Positions 25,255 to 34,653 of a stretch of 64,000 nucleotides of DNA are shown here, piece after piece. The translations under genes were made by a program, and so were the position numbers. The stretch comes from Terriglobia bacterium (GTDB taxonomy: Bacteria; Acidobacteriota; Terriglobia; Terriglobales; Acidobacteriaceae). Location: positions 236,341-300,340 of the forward strand of contig JAIQFP010000004.1 of NCBI GenBank assembly GCA_020073165.1. Direction: 5' to 3'. The notes beneath the pieces were generated by a model. That model was not told the DNA's origin. It made no database searches and saw only the letters and a program-made list of their open reading frames with translations. Within the stretch, counting starts at the first letter, position 1, and each line of letters opens with the position of its first letter.

Positions 25255-26469
25255 ATGAAGGTTGCCCTCGGCGTCAGCGGCGGGATTGCGGCCTACAAGG
25301 CGGCGGAGATTGTCCGCCTCCTGCAGGAGCGTGGCATCCGCGTGCAGGTCATCATGACCCAGGCGGCGCAGGAGTTTATCCGTCCTCTGACCTTCGCCGC
25401 ACTCTCCGGCGAAAAAGTCATTACCGACATGTTCGGGGCTGCGGGGTCTGAACCCAATATTGATTCCGCGGTCGAGCATATCGCCGTGGCCCAGGCAATC
25501 GATGCTCTGCTGGTGGCGCCCGCCACCGCCGACGTGCTGGCCAAGTTCGCCCACGGTATCGCTACGGATTTTCTGACCACGCTTTACCTGGCGACTACCG
25601 CGCCGATCGTGGTTGCTCCCGCGATGAACGTCAACATGTGGAACCATGTTGCCACGCAGGAAAACCTCGAGGTCCTACGAAAGCGCGGCGTGCGAATCGT
25701 GGAGCCGGGTAGCGGGTATCTGGCTTGCGGCATGATGGGCCCGGGACGATTGGCGGAGAATGAGACCATCGTCGCCGCCGTGATGGAGGCGCTGGGCGCC
25801 TCGCAGGAATTGGCGGGCGAGACCGTGCTGATCACCGCCGGTCCCACGCGCGAAAAGATTGATCCCGTCCGCTATCTCACCAATCGTTCCAGCGGACGCA
25901 TGGGCTACGCGCTGGCGGAGGCCGCGCTGCGTCGCGGGGCGCGAGTCCTGCTGGTCAGCGGGCCGACGGCAATTGCGACGCCTGAAGCAGCTGAAATAAC
26001 CCACGTCGAGTCGGCTGAAGAGATGCGCCAGGCCGTGCTCAAACTGCTGCCGCAGGCCACCATCGTGATCAAGTCGGCAGCCGTGTCCGACTATCGTCCG
26101 AAGGCCTCAGCCAATCACAAAATCAAGCGCAGCGGGCCTCTGACCATTGACCTAGAGCCTACAACCGATATCCTTGCCGAGGTCTCACGCCTCAAGCAGT
26201 CGCAGATTATCGTGGGATTCGCTGCCGAGACCCAGAACGTCTTGGAGAACGCGCGCAAGAAGCTGGCTTCGAAGTCGCTGGACGCCATCGTGGTGAATGA
26301 TGTGTCGCGCGAAGGCGTGGGCTTTGACTCCGACCGCAATGCGGTGACAATCATCACCAACGAAGACGTGGTGGAGGTCCCCGAGACCACCAAGTGGGAC
26401 GTAGCGCAGCGCGTGCTCGACCAAATAGTGCACCTGCGCAAACTGCACCCCGCTGCTGTGAAGGCGTAG
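25255..26469 (+). CDS. coaBC: Bifunctional phosphopantothenoylcysteine decarboxylase/synthetase
   Basis: A 404-residue fusion for coenzyme A synthesis. The CoaC half (residues 1-185) begins LGVSGGIAAYKAAEIVRLL, has the catalytic His in AVEHIAVAQAIDALLVAPAT and the conserved PAMNVNMWNH with the substrate-binding Asn; CGMMGPGRLAE is the flexible flap. The CoaB half starts VLITAGPTREKIDPVRYLTN with SSGRMGYALAEAALRRGA. Lysines of the CTP site are in FAAETQ-adjacent segments and NDVSREGVGFDSD. It ends 3 bp before the uracil glycosylase gene. Confidence 0.96.
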   Translation: MKVALGVSGGIAAYKAAEIVRLLQERGIRVQVIMTQAAQEFIRPLTFAALSGEKVITDMFGAAGSEPNIDSAVEHIAVAQAIDALLVAPATADVLAKFAHGIATDFLTTLYLATTAPIVVAPAMNVNMWNHVATQENLEVLRKRGVRIVEPGSGYLACGMMGPGRLAENETIVAAVMEALGASQELAGETVLITAGPTREKIDPVRYLTNRSSGRMGYALAEAALRRGARVLLVSGPTAIATPEAAEITHVESAEEMRQAVLKLLPQATIVIKSAAVSDYRPKASANHKIKRSGPLTIDLEPTTDILAEVSRLKQSQIIVGFAAETQNVLENARKKLASKSLDAIVVNDVSREGVGFDSDRNAVTIITNEDVVEVPETTKWDVAQRVLDQIVHLRKLHPAAVKA

Positions 26470-26472
26470 CGG

Positions 26473-27309
26473 ATGCCCCGCACGCTCGATCCCCAAATCA
26501 AACGCACGCTGGCCGAGCGCATCCGCTTTTACAACGAACTGGGCATTTACGACTTCTACAGGCGCGAAGGTCTGCCGGCCGAGATCCCGTTAGAGTCCGC
26601 TCCACCCCAAATCCAGTTAGAACCGCGAGAACCGATGACACCTCGTGCCAAAGCTGTGGTTGCCGCGCCAGCGGTGGAAGGAGACCTGTTCGAAGTGGCG
26701 AATCCCAAGCCCGAGTCCAAGGTCACCGATCCGGCGAAGGCGCTACGCATCGTCCGTGAGGATCTGGGCGATTGCACCCGCTGCCGCCTGCACAAACAGG
26801 GACGCAAGCAGATCGTGTTCGGCGTAGGCAATCCGCGAGCGCAACTAATGTTCATCGGCGAGGCCCCAGGCGCCGACGAAGATGAACAGGGCGAGCCGTT
26901 CGTGGGCCGCGCCGGGCAACTGCTCAACAACATGATCAGGGCCATGGGCCTGCAGCGCGAGGATGTCTACATCGCTAACATCATCAAGTGCCGTCCGCCG
27001 GGCAACCGCACCCCGGAGCGGGACGAGTGCGAGACCTGCTCGCCATTCCTGATGCGGCAAATCGCGGTGATAAAGCCGGAGGTGATCGTAGCGCTGGGAG
27101 CGGTGGCGGCGAAAACCTTGCTCGCAATCAATGCGCCCATGGCTGAGCTGCGTGGGCACTGGTACGACTTCCGTGGCACCAAGCTGGCTGTGACGTATCA
27201 CCCTGCATTCTTGCTGCGGGATCCCCGGCAGAAGAAAGAGGCTTGGAAGGACTTGCAGATGGTGATGAAGGAGATGGGGATGCCGATCCCGACAAAGAGC
27301 GCGGAGTAG
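26473..27309 (+). CDS. Family 4-type uracil-DNA glycosylase (Fe-S)
   Basis: A 278-residue protein. The catalytic domain (from about residue 85) has GDCTRCRLHKQGRKQIVFG, which supplies two Fe-S cysteines. FIGEAPGADEDEQGEPFVGR is the water-activating motif, CRPPGNRTPERDECETC supplies the other two cysteines, and VTYHPAFLLR is the DNA-intercalating His loop. It removes uracil from deaminated DNA. The first about 80 residues are a low-complexity extension after a helix (LAERIRFYNELGIYDFYRR) common in acidobacterial members. It is 3 bp from coaBC, so co-transcribed. Confidence 0.92.
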   Translation: MPRTLDPQIKRTLAERIRFYNELGIYDFYRREGLPAEIPLESAPPQIQLEPREPMTPRAKAVVAAPAVEGDLFEVANPKPESKVTDPAKALRIVREDLGDCTRCRLHKQGRKQIVFGVGNPRAQLMFIGEAPGADEDEQGEPFVGRAGQLLNNMIRAMGLQREDVYIANIIKCRPPGNRTPERDECETCSPFLMRQIAVIKPEVIVALGAVAAKTLLAINAPMAELRGHWYDFRGTKLAVTYHPAFLLRDPRQKKEAWKDLQMVMKEMGMPIPTKSAE

Positions 27310-27314
27310 GATTT

Positions 27315-27611
27315 GTGGATCACCAAGTGGCGTACGCCCTTATCGACGTCTGGCTCAAGGAACTGCGACATCGAAGCTACAGGAACCTTGTCTCTTTGAT
27401 AGGGCACCCTGAGACGAGGCAGGTTCTAGGTGAGGACCAGAAAAAATATCAGTTAGAGGCGGAAGTCTTTTGGGACAGCAAGAAGGGTGGTGCTGTTCGT
27501 GTGATGGTGGCCGCTGACAACGGCGGCCTCTCTGCCTTCAAGCCCCTTACGAGCGACTTCATCATGGCACCCGACGGTTCTTTCGTTGGCGAGTCGCTTG
27601 GCGGATACTGA
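27315..27611 (+). CDS. Hypothetical protein between udg and priA
   Basis: A 98-residue protein if read from GTG 27315. It begins with a helix (VAYALIDVWLKELRHRSYRN), then a charged region (LGEDQKKYQLEAEVFWDSKKGG), a strand (AVRVMVAADNGG) and a C-terminus SDFIMAPDGSFVGES. The open frame extends upstream into udg, but GTG 27315 is the first start after that gene's stop. No family is recognised. A hairpin with a T-rich tail follows, so it closes the yicC-udg operon. Confidence 0.5.
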   Translation: MDHQVAYALIDVWLKELRHRSYRNLVSLIGHPETRQVLGEDQKKYQLEAEVFWDSKKGGAVRVMVAADNGGLSAFKPLTSDFIMAPDGSFVGESLGGY

Positions 27612-27624
27612 CTTCTGACCTCAT

Positions 27625-27654
27625 CCAGACTCGCTATCTTCGTCTGGTTTATTC
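27625..27654 (+). terminator. Hairpin terminator before priA
   Basis: CCAGAC and GTCTGG arms are separated by 11 nt and followed by TTTATTCTT. It lies 14 bp after the small ORF. Confidence 0.6.
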
Positions 27655-27664
27655 TTCCAAGCAC

Positions 27665-30100
27665 ATGCCCGACTTCTGCAACGTAGCCTTGCCGGTGCCT
27701 CTGGACACCGTCTTCACCTACCGTGTGCCCGATGGGGCGCAGCCGGTGGTGGGTGGACGAGTGCTGGTGCCCTTCCGGCAGCAGCGCATGTCGGGCATCG
27801 TCGTAGAGTTGCACGATCGCCAGCCTCGCGTTCCCGCAAAAGACGTCCTCAGCGTGCTGGATGCGGCTCCGGTGCTCGACGAATCCCTGCTCCGCCTGGG
27901 CAAGTGGATTGCGGATTACTATCTGGCGCCCCTGGGCGAGGCCTTCCGCAGCATGTTGCCGCTGGGGGCGGAGTTCAAGCGGGCCATCGCCTACCGCATC
28001 ACTGAAGAAGGCCAACTCGCGCTGCACCTGGCGGGCATGTCGGGATCGTCGGCCCACTCGCGCAAAAAGCCAGAAGATCAACTCGCCGAGTTCCGCGCAC
28101 TCGACTATCTCGCCGAACGCGAGTTGGTGCCGGAGGCGAGGCTGCACACGGCCACCCATGCCTCCAGGTCGGTGCTGGCCGGCATGGTGCGCAAAGGGTG
28201 GATTGAGCGGGAGGACCTCTCGGGCGCCCGCGACGCGGCACGGACCGTGAGGGTCGCGATCCTGAAGACCGCGGACGGCAAGCTCAACCCCCATCAGCGC
28301 ACTCTGGTGGACACCCTCGCTGCGGCTGGCGGCAAACTTGCAGTCGAAACGCTGCACACTCTGGAAGTCCCGCGCACGACCCTGAACACGCTGGTCAAGC
28401 GCGGGCTGGTGGAGATCGTCGAAGAGCCCGCCGAGTTCACCATGTCGGGGCTCAAAGCCCGGCCCTCGCCGTTTGATTTCGAGTTCAACCCGGCGCAACT
28501 GGAGGCGCTCCGGCGCATCCAGGAGGGCGTGGACGCCCGCAAATTCGCAGGGCTTCTGCTGCACGGTGTCACCGGGTCAGGCAAGACCGCAGTCTATCTT
28601 GCGGGCATGCGCGCGGTGCTGGCGGCAGGACGCTCGGCGATTCTGCTGGTGCCCGAGATCGGGCTGACGCCCGCGGTTGCCGCCGACCTGCACCAGGTTT
28701 TCGGGGACGAAGTCGCAATTCTGCACTCCGGGCTGTCCGATCGGGAGCGTGCGGACCAATGGCATCGCATCCAGCGGGGAGGAGCACACATGGTGGTGGG
28801 GACGCGGTCGGCGGTATTCGCTCCGGTATCAGACCTCGCCTTGATGATCGTGGATGAAGAGCAGGACTCGTCGTACAAACAGGAAGAAGCTCCGCGCTAT
28901 CACGCGCGCGACGTGGCGGTCATGCGGGCCAAGATGGCGAATGCGGTGGTGGTGCTAGGCTCGGCCACGCCGTCGCTGGAGTCGTATTTCAACGCAACCA
29001 AAAACAAGTATGCGCTGCTGGAGTTGCCGGACCGGGTAGAACAGCGGCCGCTGCCCGAGGTTGAGATCCTCGACATGCGGCAGGAGTTCCAGGAAACCGG
29101 AAGCGAGCAGGTGATCTCGCGCAAGCTGGCGGCCGAAATCAGAGAACGGTTAGATCGTAAAGAGCAGGTGATGGTGCTGCTCAACCGCCGCGGGTATTCG
29201 CCGGTGGTGTTGTGCCGCGCCTGCGGCAAGACGCTGGAGTGCGAAAACTGCGCCATCGCTCTCACCCACCACAAGCGCTCGCATCGCATGGAATGCCACT
29301 ACTGCGGATTCATGGCGCCAGTGCCCAAGGTGTGTGCCAAGTGCGGCAGCGAGTACGTGTATTTCCTCGGTACCGGCTCGGAGAAGCTGGAAGAACTGCT
29401 GCATGGCATGTTTCCGCAGGCGCGTATTGGACGGCTGGATCGCGATACGGTGCGCGGACGCGAGGACTTCGAGCGCGCCTTGAATGCACTGAACGAAGGC
29501 GAACTTGACATGCTGGTAGGCACGCAGATGATCGCCAAGGGGCACGATATTCACGGGGTTACGCTGGTCGGTGTGGTGGGAGCGGACATCGCGCTGGGGC
29601 TGCCGGATTTTCGCGCTGCGGAGCGGACGTTTCAGTTGCTCACCCAGGTGGCAGGTCGTGCGGGACGCGGTCAAACCCCGGGCAAGGTTGTTCTTCAAAC
29701 CTACTTCCCCGATCACTACGCCGTGCAGTTCGCTGCGCGGCATGACTTCACCGGTTTCTATGACAAAGAACTGCGCTTTCGCAGTTGGATGCACTATCCC
29801 CCTTACAGCGCGCTGGCCAATGTGCTGGTGCGCAGCCACAAGCTCGATGAAGCGCTCAAGTGGTCGGGCATCCTGGGAAAGTGGTTTGAGACGACTCGGC
29901 ATGAGGGCATTCGTGTGCTGGGCCCGGCGGCGGCGCCAATACTGCGGCTCAAGCGGGATTACCGCTATCACTTCGTCTTGAAATCAGCCAGCCGGGAGAA
30001 GCTCAACGCCTTGCTGCGCGCCATGGTGACCCACACGACCCAGCAGAGAATCCCGCGCACGCAGGTGATCGTAGATGTGGACGCGCTGTGGCTGATGTAG
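27665..30100 (+). CDS. priA: Primosomal replication protein N' (PriA helicase)
   Basis: An 811-residue 3'-5' DNA helicase that restarts stalled replication forks. The N-terminal 3'-DNA-binding domain starts FCNVALPVPLDTVFTYRVPD. Walker A is LHGVTGSGKTAVYLAGMR near residue 300. The DEAH-type Walker B appears as IVDEEQDSSYKQEEAPRYHA. The zinc region contains CRACGKTLECENC, CHYCG and CAKCGS. GTGSEKLEELL and GTQMIAKGHDIHGVTLVGVV belong to the second helicase lobe. About 80 residues longer than E. coli PriA. Preceded by a terminator, so it has its own promoter. Confidence 0.96.
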   Translation: MPDFCNVALPVPLDTVFTYRVPDGAQPVVGGRVLVPFRQQRMSGIVVELHDRQPRVPAKDVLSVLDAAPVLDESLLRLGKWIADYYLAPLGEAFRSMLPLGAEFKRAIAYRITEEGQLALHLAGMSGSSAHSRKKPEDQLAEFRALDYLAERELVPEARLHTATHASRSVLAGMVRKGWIEREDLSGARDAARTVRVAILKTADGKLNPHQRTLVDTLAAAGGKLAVETLHTLEVPRTTLNTLVKRGLVEIVEEPAEFTMSGLKARPSPFDFEFNPAQLEALRRIQEGVDARKFAGLLLHGVTGSGKTAVYLAGMRAVLAAGRSAILLVPEIGLTPAVAADLHQVFGDEVAILHSGLSDRERADQWHRIQRGGAHMVVGTRSAVFAPVSDLALMIVDEEQDSSYKQEEAPRYHARDVAVMRAKMANAVVVLGSATPSLESYFNATKNKYALLELPDRVEQRPLPEVEILDMRQEFQETGSEQVISRKLAAEIRERLDRKEQVMVLLNRRGYSPVVLCRACGKTLECENCAIALTHHKRSHRMECHYCGFMAPVPKVCAKCGSEYVYFLGTGSEKLEELLHGMFPQARIGRLDRDTVRGREDFERALNALNEGELDMLVGTQMIAKGHDIHGVTLVGVVGADIALGLPDFRAAERTFQLLTQVAGRAGRGQTPGKVVLQTYFPDHYAVQFAARHDFTGFYDKELRFRSWMHYPPYSALANVLVRSHKLDEALKWSGILGKWFETTRHEGIRVLGPAAAPILRLKRDYRYHFVLKSASREKLNALLRAMVTHTTQQRIPRTQVIVDVDALWLM

Positions 30101-30104
30101 AGGC

Positions 30105-30342
30105 GGGCGGCAGGCATCGGGCGTCGAGCGTCAAGCGTCAGACCTCAGCCGTCAGAAGTCAGGGGTATCGTTTGCTGGCCAGCGGCACACTCCAGCCGCG
30201 GAGCGGCGGCAGACATTAGCCCCGGGCGTAGCCCGGGGTTTCCGACGTGAAACGGGTCAAGTCCCTTCAGGGACGATAGAGGAGTTGCACCACAGACTCT
30301 TCGGCCATCAAGGCAGCTATGGTGGCCGGCGGGACGCCGGCA
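30105..30342. repeat. Intergenic mosaic of short repeats
   Basis: Between convergent priA and the transporter lie GGCATCGGGCGTCGAGCGTC, the hairpin CCCCGGGCGTAGCCCGGGG, AAGTCCCTTCAGGGACG and GGCGGGACGCCGGCACTACGG. The hairpins may end transcription from both sides. I see no gene here. Confidence 0.6.
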
Positions 30343-31221
30343 CTACGGCGCGCTTTTCGTCTGCAGGAACTCCCGCACCACTTGCTTCACATCACGATGT
30401 TGCCCGTCCACCGCGTAGTTGAGCTGCTGCATTTCCTCGTCTGAGATCTTTCCTGCGAGCCCGTCAAGCGCTGCTCTCACTTCGGGGTGTGCCGCGATGG
30501 TTTGCTGGCGAATGATCGGAACTGCCTCGTAGGGCGGGAAGTAGTGGCGGTCATCCTCCAGCACAAATAAATCCAACGCCGGGATCAATCCGTCAGTAGT
30601 ATTGCCCGCAGCCAGGTCGATCTGCTTATCTTTCAGGGAGCGGGCGAGCAAGCCGAGGTCCATGACGCGCGGCGACTCGGCAAAGCGCAGGCCGTAGGTG
30701 GCAGCTAGTCCCTTGTAGCCGTCGGGACGCTCCATGAATTCGTAGCCAAAGCCCGCTCGCCATTTCGGTGAGTAAGCCGCAGCCTGCGAAATGGTTTTGA
30801 GGCCGAGGCGGCGCGCGTCGTCTCCCCGGATCTCAATAGCGAAGGTGTCGTTGAAGCCAAGTGGCGAGCCGACAGCAAGGCGGAAGCGTTGCGCGTATTC
30901 GGCCTTCACGCGGCTGTACACCTGCTGACGCGTGCCTTCCGGCTTTTGCTTCAGGATGGCGGTCAGCGCGGTGCCGGTATATTCGGGATAGATGTCAATG
31001 CGTCCTCCAAGAATTGCCTGCTGGCAAATATAGGTGCCGGCGAGATAAAAGCGGCGCTCCACGGTCAGATGGGTCCTGGCTTCAATCTGCTGCGCCATGA
31101 TTTCACCGAGAATCAGTTGCTCGGTGAAGTTCTTAGAGCCAACAACAATGCGATTCTCGCGGGAGGGACCGCAAGCGGGGAGCAGACTGACCAGACACAG
31201 GAGGATCGTGAGTCGGCGCAT
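30343..31221 (-). CDS. Osmoprotectant-type ABC transporter substrate-binding lipoprotein
   Basis: A 292-residue OpuC/ProX-type binding protein for glycine betaine, choline or similar quaternary amines. The signal peptide ends in lipobox LLPAC (Cys 17). IVVGSKNFTEQLILGEIMAQ, DIYPEYTGTALTAI and AAGNTTDGLIPALDLFVLEDD are family signatures. It would be anchored outside the cytoplasmic membrane and feed the permease encoded 5 bp upstream. It is the last gene of the minus-strand operon that begins with cofG. The ligand is uncertain without the aromatic-box residues being modelled. Confidence 0.9.
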   Translation of the reverse strand: MRRLTILLCLVSLLPACGPSRENRIVVGSKNFTEQLILGEIMAQQIEARTHLTVERRFYLAGTYICQQAILGGRIDIYPEYTGTALTAILKQKPEGTRQQVYSRVKAEYAQRFRLAVGSPLGFNDTFAIEIRGDDARRLGLKTISQAAAYSPKWRAGFGYEFMERPDGYKGLAATYGLRFAESPRVMDLGLLARSLKDKQIDLAAGNTTDGLIPALDLFVLEDDRHYFPPYEAVPIIRQQTIAAHPEVRAALDGLAGKISDEEMQQLNYAVDGQHRDVKQVVREFLQTKSAP

Positions 31222-31226
31222 TCTCG

Positions 31227-31859
31227 CTACCCCGGGCTCAGCCGTTTCTCCAGCCAGCCCAAACTGATGTCGGCGAGTATCGCCAGGAGCGCGGCGGGAA
31301 TCGCGCCTGCCAGGATAACTTGATTGTTGACCATGGCCAGTCCGCGGAAAATGTATTCGCCCAAGCCGCCAGCGCCAATCGCGGCGGCGATGGTTGCCAA
31401 GCCGACCGAAATCACGGCGGCGACTCGTACGCCCGCGATGATCACCCCCAGGGCCAGCGGCAGTTCCACCTGAAACAGCAGTTGGCGATCCGTCATGCCC
31501 ATGCCACGTCCCGCCTCAACCACAGCCGGGTCCACGCCTTTGATGCCGGTGTAGGTGTTGCGAATCAACGGCAGCAGAGCGTAGAGCGTGAGCGCGAGGA
31601 TAGCGAGGCGGTCGGCTCGCTCCCCAATCCAGGGGGCGGGCAACAGAAATCCGAACAACGCGAGGCTGGGGATAGTCTGAATGATGTTGGCACTGCCCAG
31701 GATAGGTTTGTTGAGCGCGGGCCAGCGCGTGATCAGAATTCCTAGCGGAATTCCGACCAGCACGGCCAGAAGCGTTGACACGCCAACCAGCCACAGGTGC
31801 TCGAGGGTGAGTTCCGCGACCTCGGCGTGGTTCTGTAGCATGAATTGCCAGACGTTCAT
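31227..31859 (-). CDS. Osmoprotectant-type ABC transporter permease
   Basis: A 210-residue membrane protein with five or six helices. The binding-protein-dependent transport signature (EAA loop) appears as EAGRGMGMTDRQLLFQVELPLALGV, split by the conserved Gly. IPLGILITRWP and LASIANIIQ-like QTIPSLALFGFLLP segments are typical of OpuCB/ProW short forms. It overlaps the ATPase gene by 4 bp. It forms the membrane channel with its partners; only one permease is present, so it would act as a homodimer. Confidence 0.9.
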   Translation of the reverse strand: MNVWQFMLQNHAEVAELTLEHLWLVGVSTLLAVLVGIPLGILITRWPALNKPILGSANIIQTIPSLALFGFLLPAPWIGERADRLAILALTLYALLPLIRNTYTGIKGVDPAVVEAGRGMGMTDRQLLFQVELPLALGVIIAGVRVAAVISVGLATIAAAIGAGGLGEYIFRGLAMVNNQVILAGAIPAALLAILADISLGWLEKRLSPG

Positions 31860-32638
31860 GAAAGGCCTCGCTTCCCGCCACCGTTGAGCTCGGTGCCGAA
31901 GGCGTCCACGTAGGCTGCGACCAGCGGTTCGGTGGAATGGAAAAACTCCTCGGGTGTGAGCACCGTGACTAGGCGGCCGGCTTCCATCAGCGCGATGCGC
32001 GTGCCGAGCAGGAGAGCCTCACGCAAGTCGTGCGTCACGAAAACAACCGTCTTCTGAAGGCGCTTCTGGAGCGTGAGGAATTCGCGCTGCAGCTCGGCGC
32101 GAGTGATGGGATCGAGCGCGCCGAAAGGCTCGTCCATCAGCAGAATTGGCGGGTCGGCGGCAAGGGCGCGGGCCACACCAACCCGCTGCCGCTGTCCGCC
32201 GGAAAGCTGGCGCGGGTAGCGCGAGGCGAGCTGGCCATCGAGTCCGACCAGTTGCAGCAATTCCTGCACCCTTTGCCGGATGCGGTCAGCGGGCCACTCC
32301 TCAATCTGCGGAACCAGGCCGATGTTGCGGGCAACTGTGAAGTGCGGGAACAGGCCTACTTCCTGGATGACGTAGCCGATCATCCGGCGCAAGCGGATCA
32401 CGTCCCATTCGTCGGTGGACTTTCCATCCACAAAGAGTTGGCCGCTGGTCGGCGCCACCAGGTGGTTGATGAGTTTGAGGGTGGTGGTTTTGCCGGAGCC
32501 GCTGCGGCCCAGGAGCACCAGGGTTTCGCCGCGCCGCACCTCGAGATTCAATGCCTGCAGGAGTTCGCGGCTGCCGTCGACGTGGAAGGATACGTTGCGG
32601 AACTCGATGGCGGCACCGTGGTGTGGGGAAGTGTTCAT
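31856..32638 (-). CDS. Osmoprotectant-type ABC transporter ATPase
   Basis: A 260-residue ATPase. Walker A is [20 protein letters not shown], the Q-loop [20 protein letters not shown], the signature [20 protein letters not shown] and the Walker [21 protein letters not shown]. The H-loop His is in [15 protein letters not shown]. It lacks the long CBS tail of OpuCA. It powers the permease/binding protein pair. The gap to npdG is 80 bp and contains a repeat, so this transporter may be read from the F420 operon or separately. Confidence 0.93.
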   Translation of the reverse strand: MNTSPHHGAAIEFRNVSFHVDGSRELLQALNLEVRRGETLVLLGRSGSGKTTTLKLINHLVAPTSGQLFVDGKSTDEWDVIRLRRMIGYVIQEVGLFPHFTVARNIGLVPQIEEWPADRIRQRVQELLQLVGLDGQLASRYPRQLSGGQRQRVGVARALAADPPILLMDEPFGALDPITRAELQREFLTLQKRLQKTVVFVTHDLREALLLGTRIALMEAGRLVTVLTPEEFFHSTEPLVAAYVDAFGTELNGGGKRGLS

Positions 32639-32675
32639 TGCTCTCTGGTTGTCCCGACGGCATCGGCGACGCCAA

Positions 32676-32726
32676 GTGCGGGGGCAAGATGCCCCCTACA
32701 GCCGGCGGGACGCCGGCGCTACGGTT
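32676..32726. repeat. GCAAGATGCCCCCTACAG / GACGCCGGCGCTACGG repeat
   Basis: A short repeat in the gap between npdG and the ABC ATPase; it shares GACGCCGGCGCTACGG with 14950-14972 and 30325-30345 and runs into the npdG stop. Confidence 0.55.
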
Positions 32727-33405
32727 GGTACGCTGCCGACGGCAAGCCCGTGATCCGTATCCCGGCGTGGCCCTTGTGGCGGATGTTGAGGCCAATCAGC
32801 AGTGCGGTGATCTGCTCCAGAATGCGCGCGTTCTCCAGTTTGCCGCCATCGATGGCTCGCACGCCGGGAATCCTGGCAGCCAATGCCCGGGCGACTTTGC
32901 TGGCTTCCGGATCGTCGCTGCACACGATCACGTCGCAATCCACCGCGAAATCGCTGTTGAGAACTTCGGCAGAGGTGTTCTGAAACGCCGCCACCACCGA
33001 GACTCCTTTGGGCACAAGTTCCGCTGTCTCCTGTGCGGCAGAGCCCTGCCAGACTCCGAGCGTGCGGCTGGCTCGACCTCCGACACTCGCTGCCAGCGGC
33101 ACGGTGGCGTCGATTACGATGCTCCCCGGCTGAATCGCCGGCTTGATGTGCTTCAGCAGATTGGCGTGCCCTTCAAAGGGTATGGTGAGGACCAGCAGCT
33201 TCGCCTCTGCGCACGCGGCGGTGTTTTCCTCGCCCGACACGGGAGCGTTTCCTCCGACTCGCGCCTTGATCTTTGCCGCCGCATCCTGGGCGCGCTTCAC
33301 GTCGCGCGATCCGATGATTACGGTCTCGCCGGCTTGGACCCAGCGCAGCGCCAGGCCAAAGCCCTCCGGCCCGGTGCCTCCGAGGACCGCGATGGGCCGG
33401 CTCAT
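32719..33405 (-). CDS. npdG: NADPH-dependent F420 reductase (F420:NADP oxidoreductase)
   Basis: A 228-residue Rossmann protein moving hydride between NADPH and coenzyme F420. It begins IAVLGGTGPEGFGLALRWVQ with the Fno/NpdG dinucleotide loop, then TVIIGSRDVKRAQDAAAKI, where the SRD-K/R positions bind the NADP 2'-phosphate. VLTIPFEGHANLL and VVAAFQNTSAEVL are also Fno motifs. Its start overlaps the cofH stop by 4 bp. Placement at the end of the cof genes strongly supports this role over a PanE or ProC assignment. Confidence 0.93.
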   Translation of the reverse strand: MSRPIAVLGGTGPEGFGLALRWVQAGETVIIGSRDVKRAQDAAAKIKARVGGNAPVSGEENTAACAEAKLLVLTIPFEGHANLLKHIKPAIQPGSIVIDATVPLAASVGGRASRTLGVWQGSAAQETAELVPKGVSVVAAFQNTSAEVLNSDFAVDCDVIVCSDDPEASKVARALAARIPGVRAIDGGKLENARILEQITALLIGLNIRHKGHAGIRITGLPSAAYQP

Positions 33406-34634
33406 GCGAACTCCGGTTCGAGGGCTTCTTCGGTGGCGAATGGCTGTGGCGGCAGTTTGATGTGGATGCGCGAGTAGGTGGTGTTGCGCTCGGCGGGAAT
33501 GCGGCCGGCTTCCAGAATCAGCGACTGAAATTCTTCCGGACTGGTGTATTGCCCGGCGGTGGCTCCGGCTTCGCGCGAGATATTCTCCTCCATCAAGGTT
33601 CCGCCGTAGTCATTGGCGCCCGCGTGCAGGCATAGCTGTGACAGGCCGCGATTGAGCTTCACCCACGAGACTTGAATGTTGTTGATGGCGCCTGCCAGCA
33701 CCACTCGCGCGAGAGCATGAATCTTGAGATGCTCGGCCAGCGTCGGGCCGGGTCGTGAAAGCCCCTGATGGAAGAGCAAAGTGTTCTGATGCACGAATCC
33801 CAAAGGCACAAATTCAGTGAACCCCCCGGTCTCCTGCTGCATTTCGCGCAAGAGCAGAAGCTGGTTGAGCCAATGCGCGGGAGTTTCCACGTGTCCGTAC
33901 ATCAAGGTGGACGTGCTGCGGATGCCGCAACGGTGCGCGGTGCGGATGACTTGCTTCCACTGCTCGGTAGAAAGTTTGTTGCGCGAGAGCACGAAACGCA
34001 CATCATCGTCAAGAATCTCGGCGGCGGTTCCGGGCAGCGTATCCAGCCCGTTATCGCGCAGCATGCACAGGTAATCGTCGAGTGCCATGCCGGTGAGTTC
34101 GACGCCGTAGACGATCTCCATGGGCGAGAAAGCGTGGATGTGCATGCCGGGCACGGCGTCCTTCACCGCGCGCAGGATGTCGCGGTAGTAGAAGGGAGGC
34201 AGGCCGTGGGGCAAACCGCCCTGGATGCAGACTTCGGTGGCGCCTAGTTCCCAGGCCTCGCGAGCTTTCTGGGCGACCTGCTCCAGGCTTAGAAAGTACG
34301 TGTCGGATTCGCGCGGTCCGCGGCTAAACGCGCAGAACTTGCAGCCAACAAAACACACATTAGTGAAATTGATATTGCGGTTGACGACGTAGGTGACGAG
34401 ATTTCCCGCCAGCTCTTGACGCAGCATGTCGGCAGCCACCAGCAGGCCAAGCAGGTCGTCGCCTTCCGCGTTGGCCAGCAGCAAGGACTGTTCGCGCGAC
34501 AGCACGCCGCCATCCTGGGACTCCAGCACCCGCTCCAGCGCGGAGCGTGCCTCAGCCGTCATCTGAGACGCAACATCGGGCCACTCCAGCGAGGGGAAGC
34601 TCTCCAGTTCCGATTGGGTTAGAGCACGGGCCAC
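33402..34634 (-). CDS. cofH: F0 (deazaflavin) synthase subunit CofH
   Basis: A 410-residue radical SAM enzyme. The cluster motif is C-x3-C-x2-C in NVCFVGCKFCAFSRG near residue 97. It couples tyrosine with the diaminouracil ribityl intermediate to make F0 together with CofG. GATEVCIQGGLPHGLPPFYYRDI and HAFSPMEIVYGVELTG are CofH signatures (MqnE/MqnC differ there). AGANDYGGTLMEENISREAG near the C-terminus is also diagnostic. It is 19 bp downstream of cofE. Confidence 0.95.
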   Translation of the reverse strand: MARALTQSELESFPSLEWPDVASQMTAEARSALERVLESQDGGVLSREQSLLLANAEGDDLLGLLVAADMLRQELAGNLVTYVVNRNINFTNVCFVGCKFCAFSRGPRESDTYFLSLEQVAQKAREAWELGATEVCIQGGLPHGLPPFYYRDILRAVKDAVPGMHIHAFSPMEIVYGVELTGMALDDYLCMLRDNGLDTLPGTAAEILDDDVRFVLSRNKLSTEQWKQVIRTAHRCGIRSTSTLMYGHVETPAHWLNQLLLLREMQQETGGFTEFVPLGFVHQNTLLFHQGLSRPGPTLAEHLKIHALARVVLAGAINNIQVSWVKLNRGLSQLCLHAGANDYGGTLMEENISREAGATAGQYTSPEEFQSLILEAGRIPAERNTTYSRIHIKLPPQPFATEEALEPEFA

Positions 34635-34653
34635 AACTCCTCCATTACACCTG

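Noticed and set aside
31227..32638. Transporter dedicated to the F420 pathway
   Set aside because: Family signatures fit osmoprotectant uptake; only proximity suggests a link.
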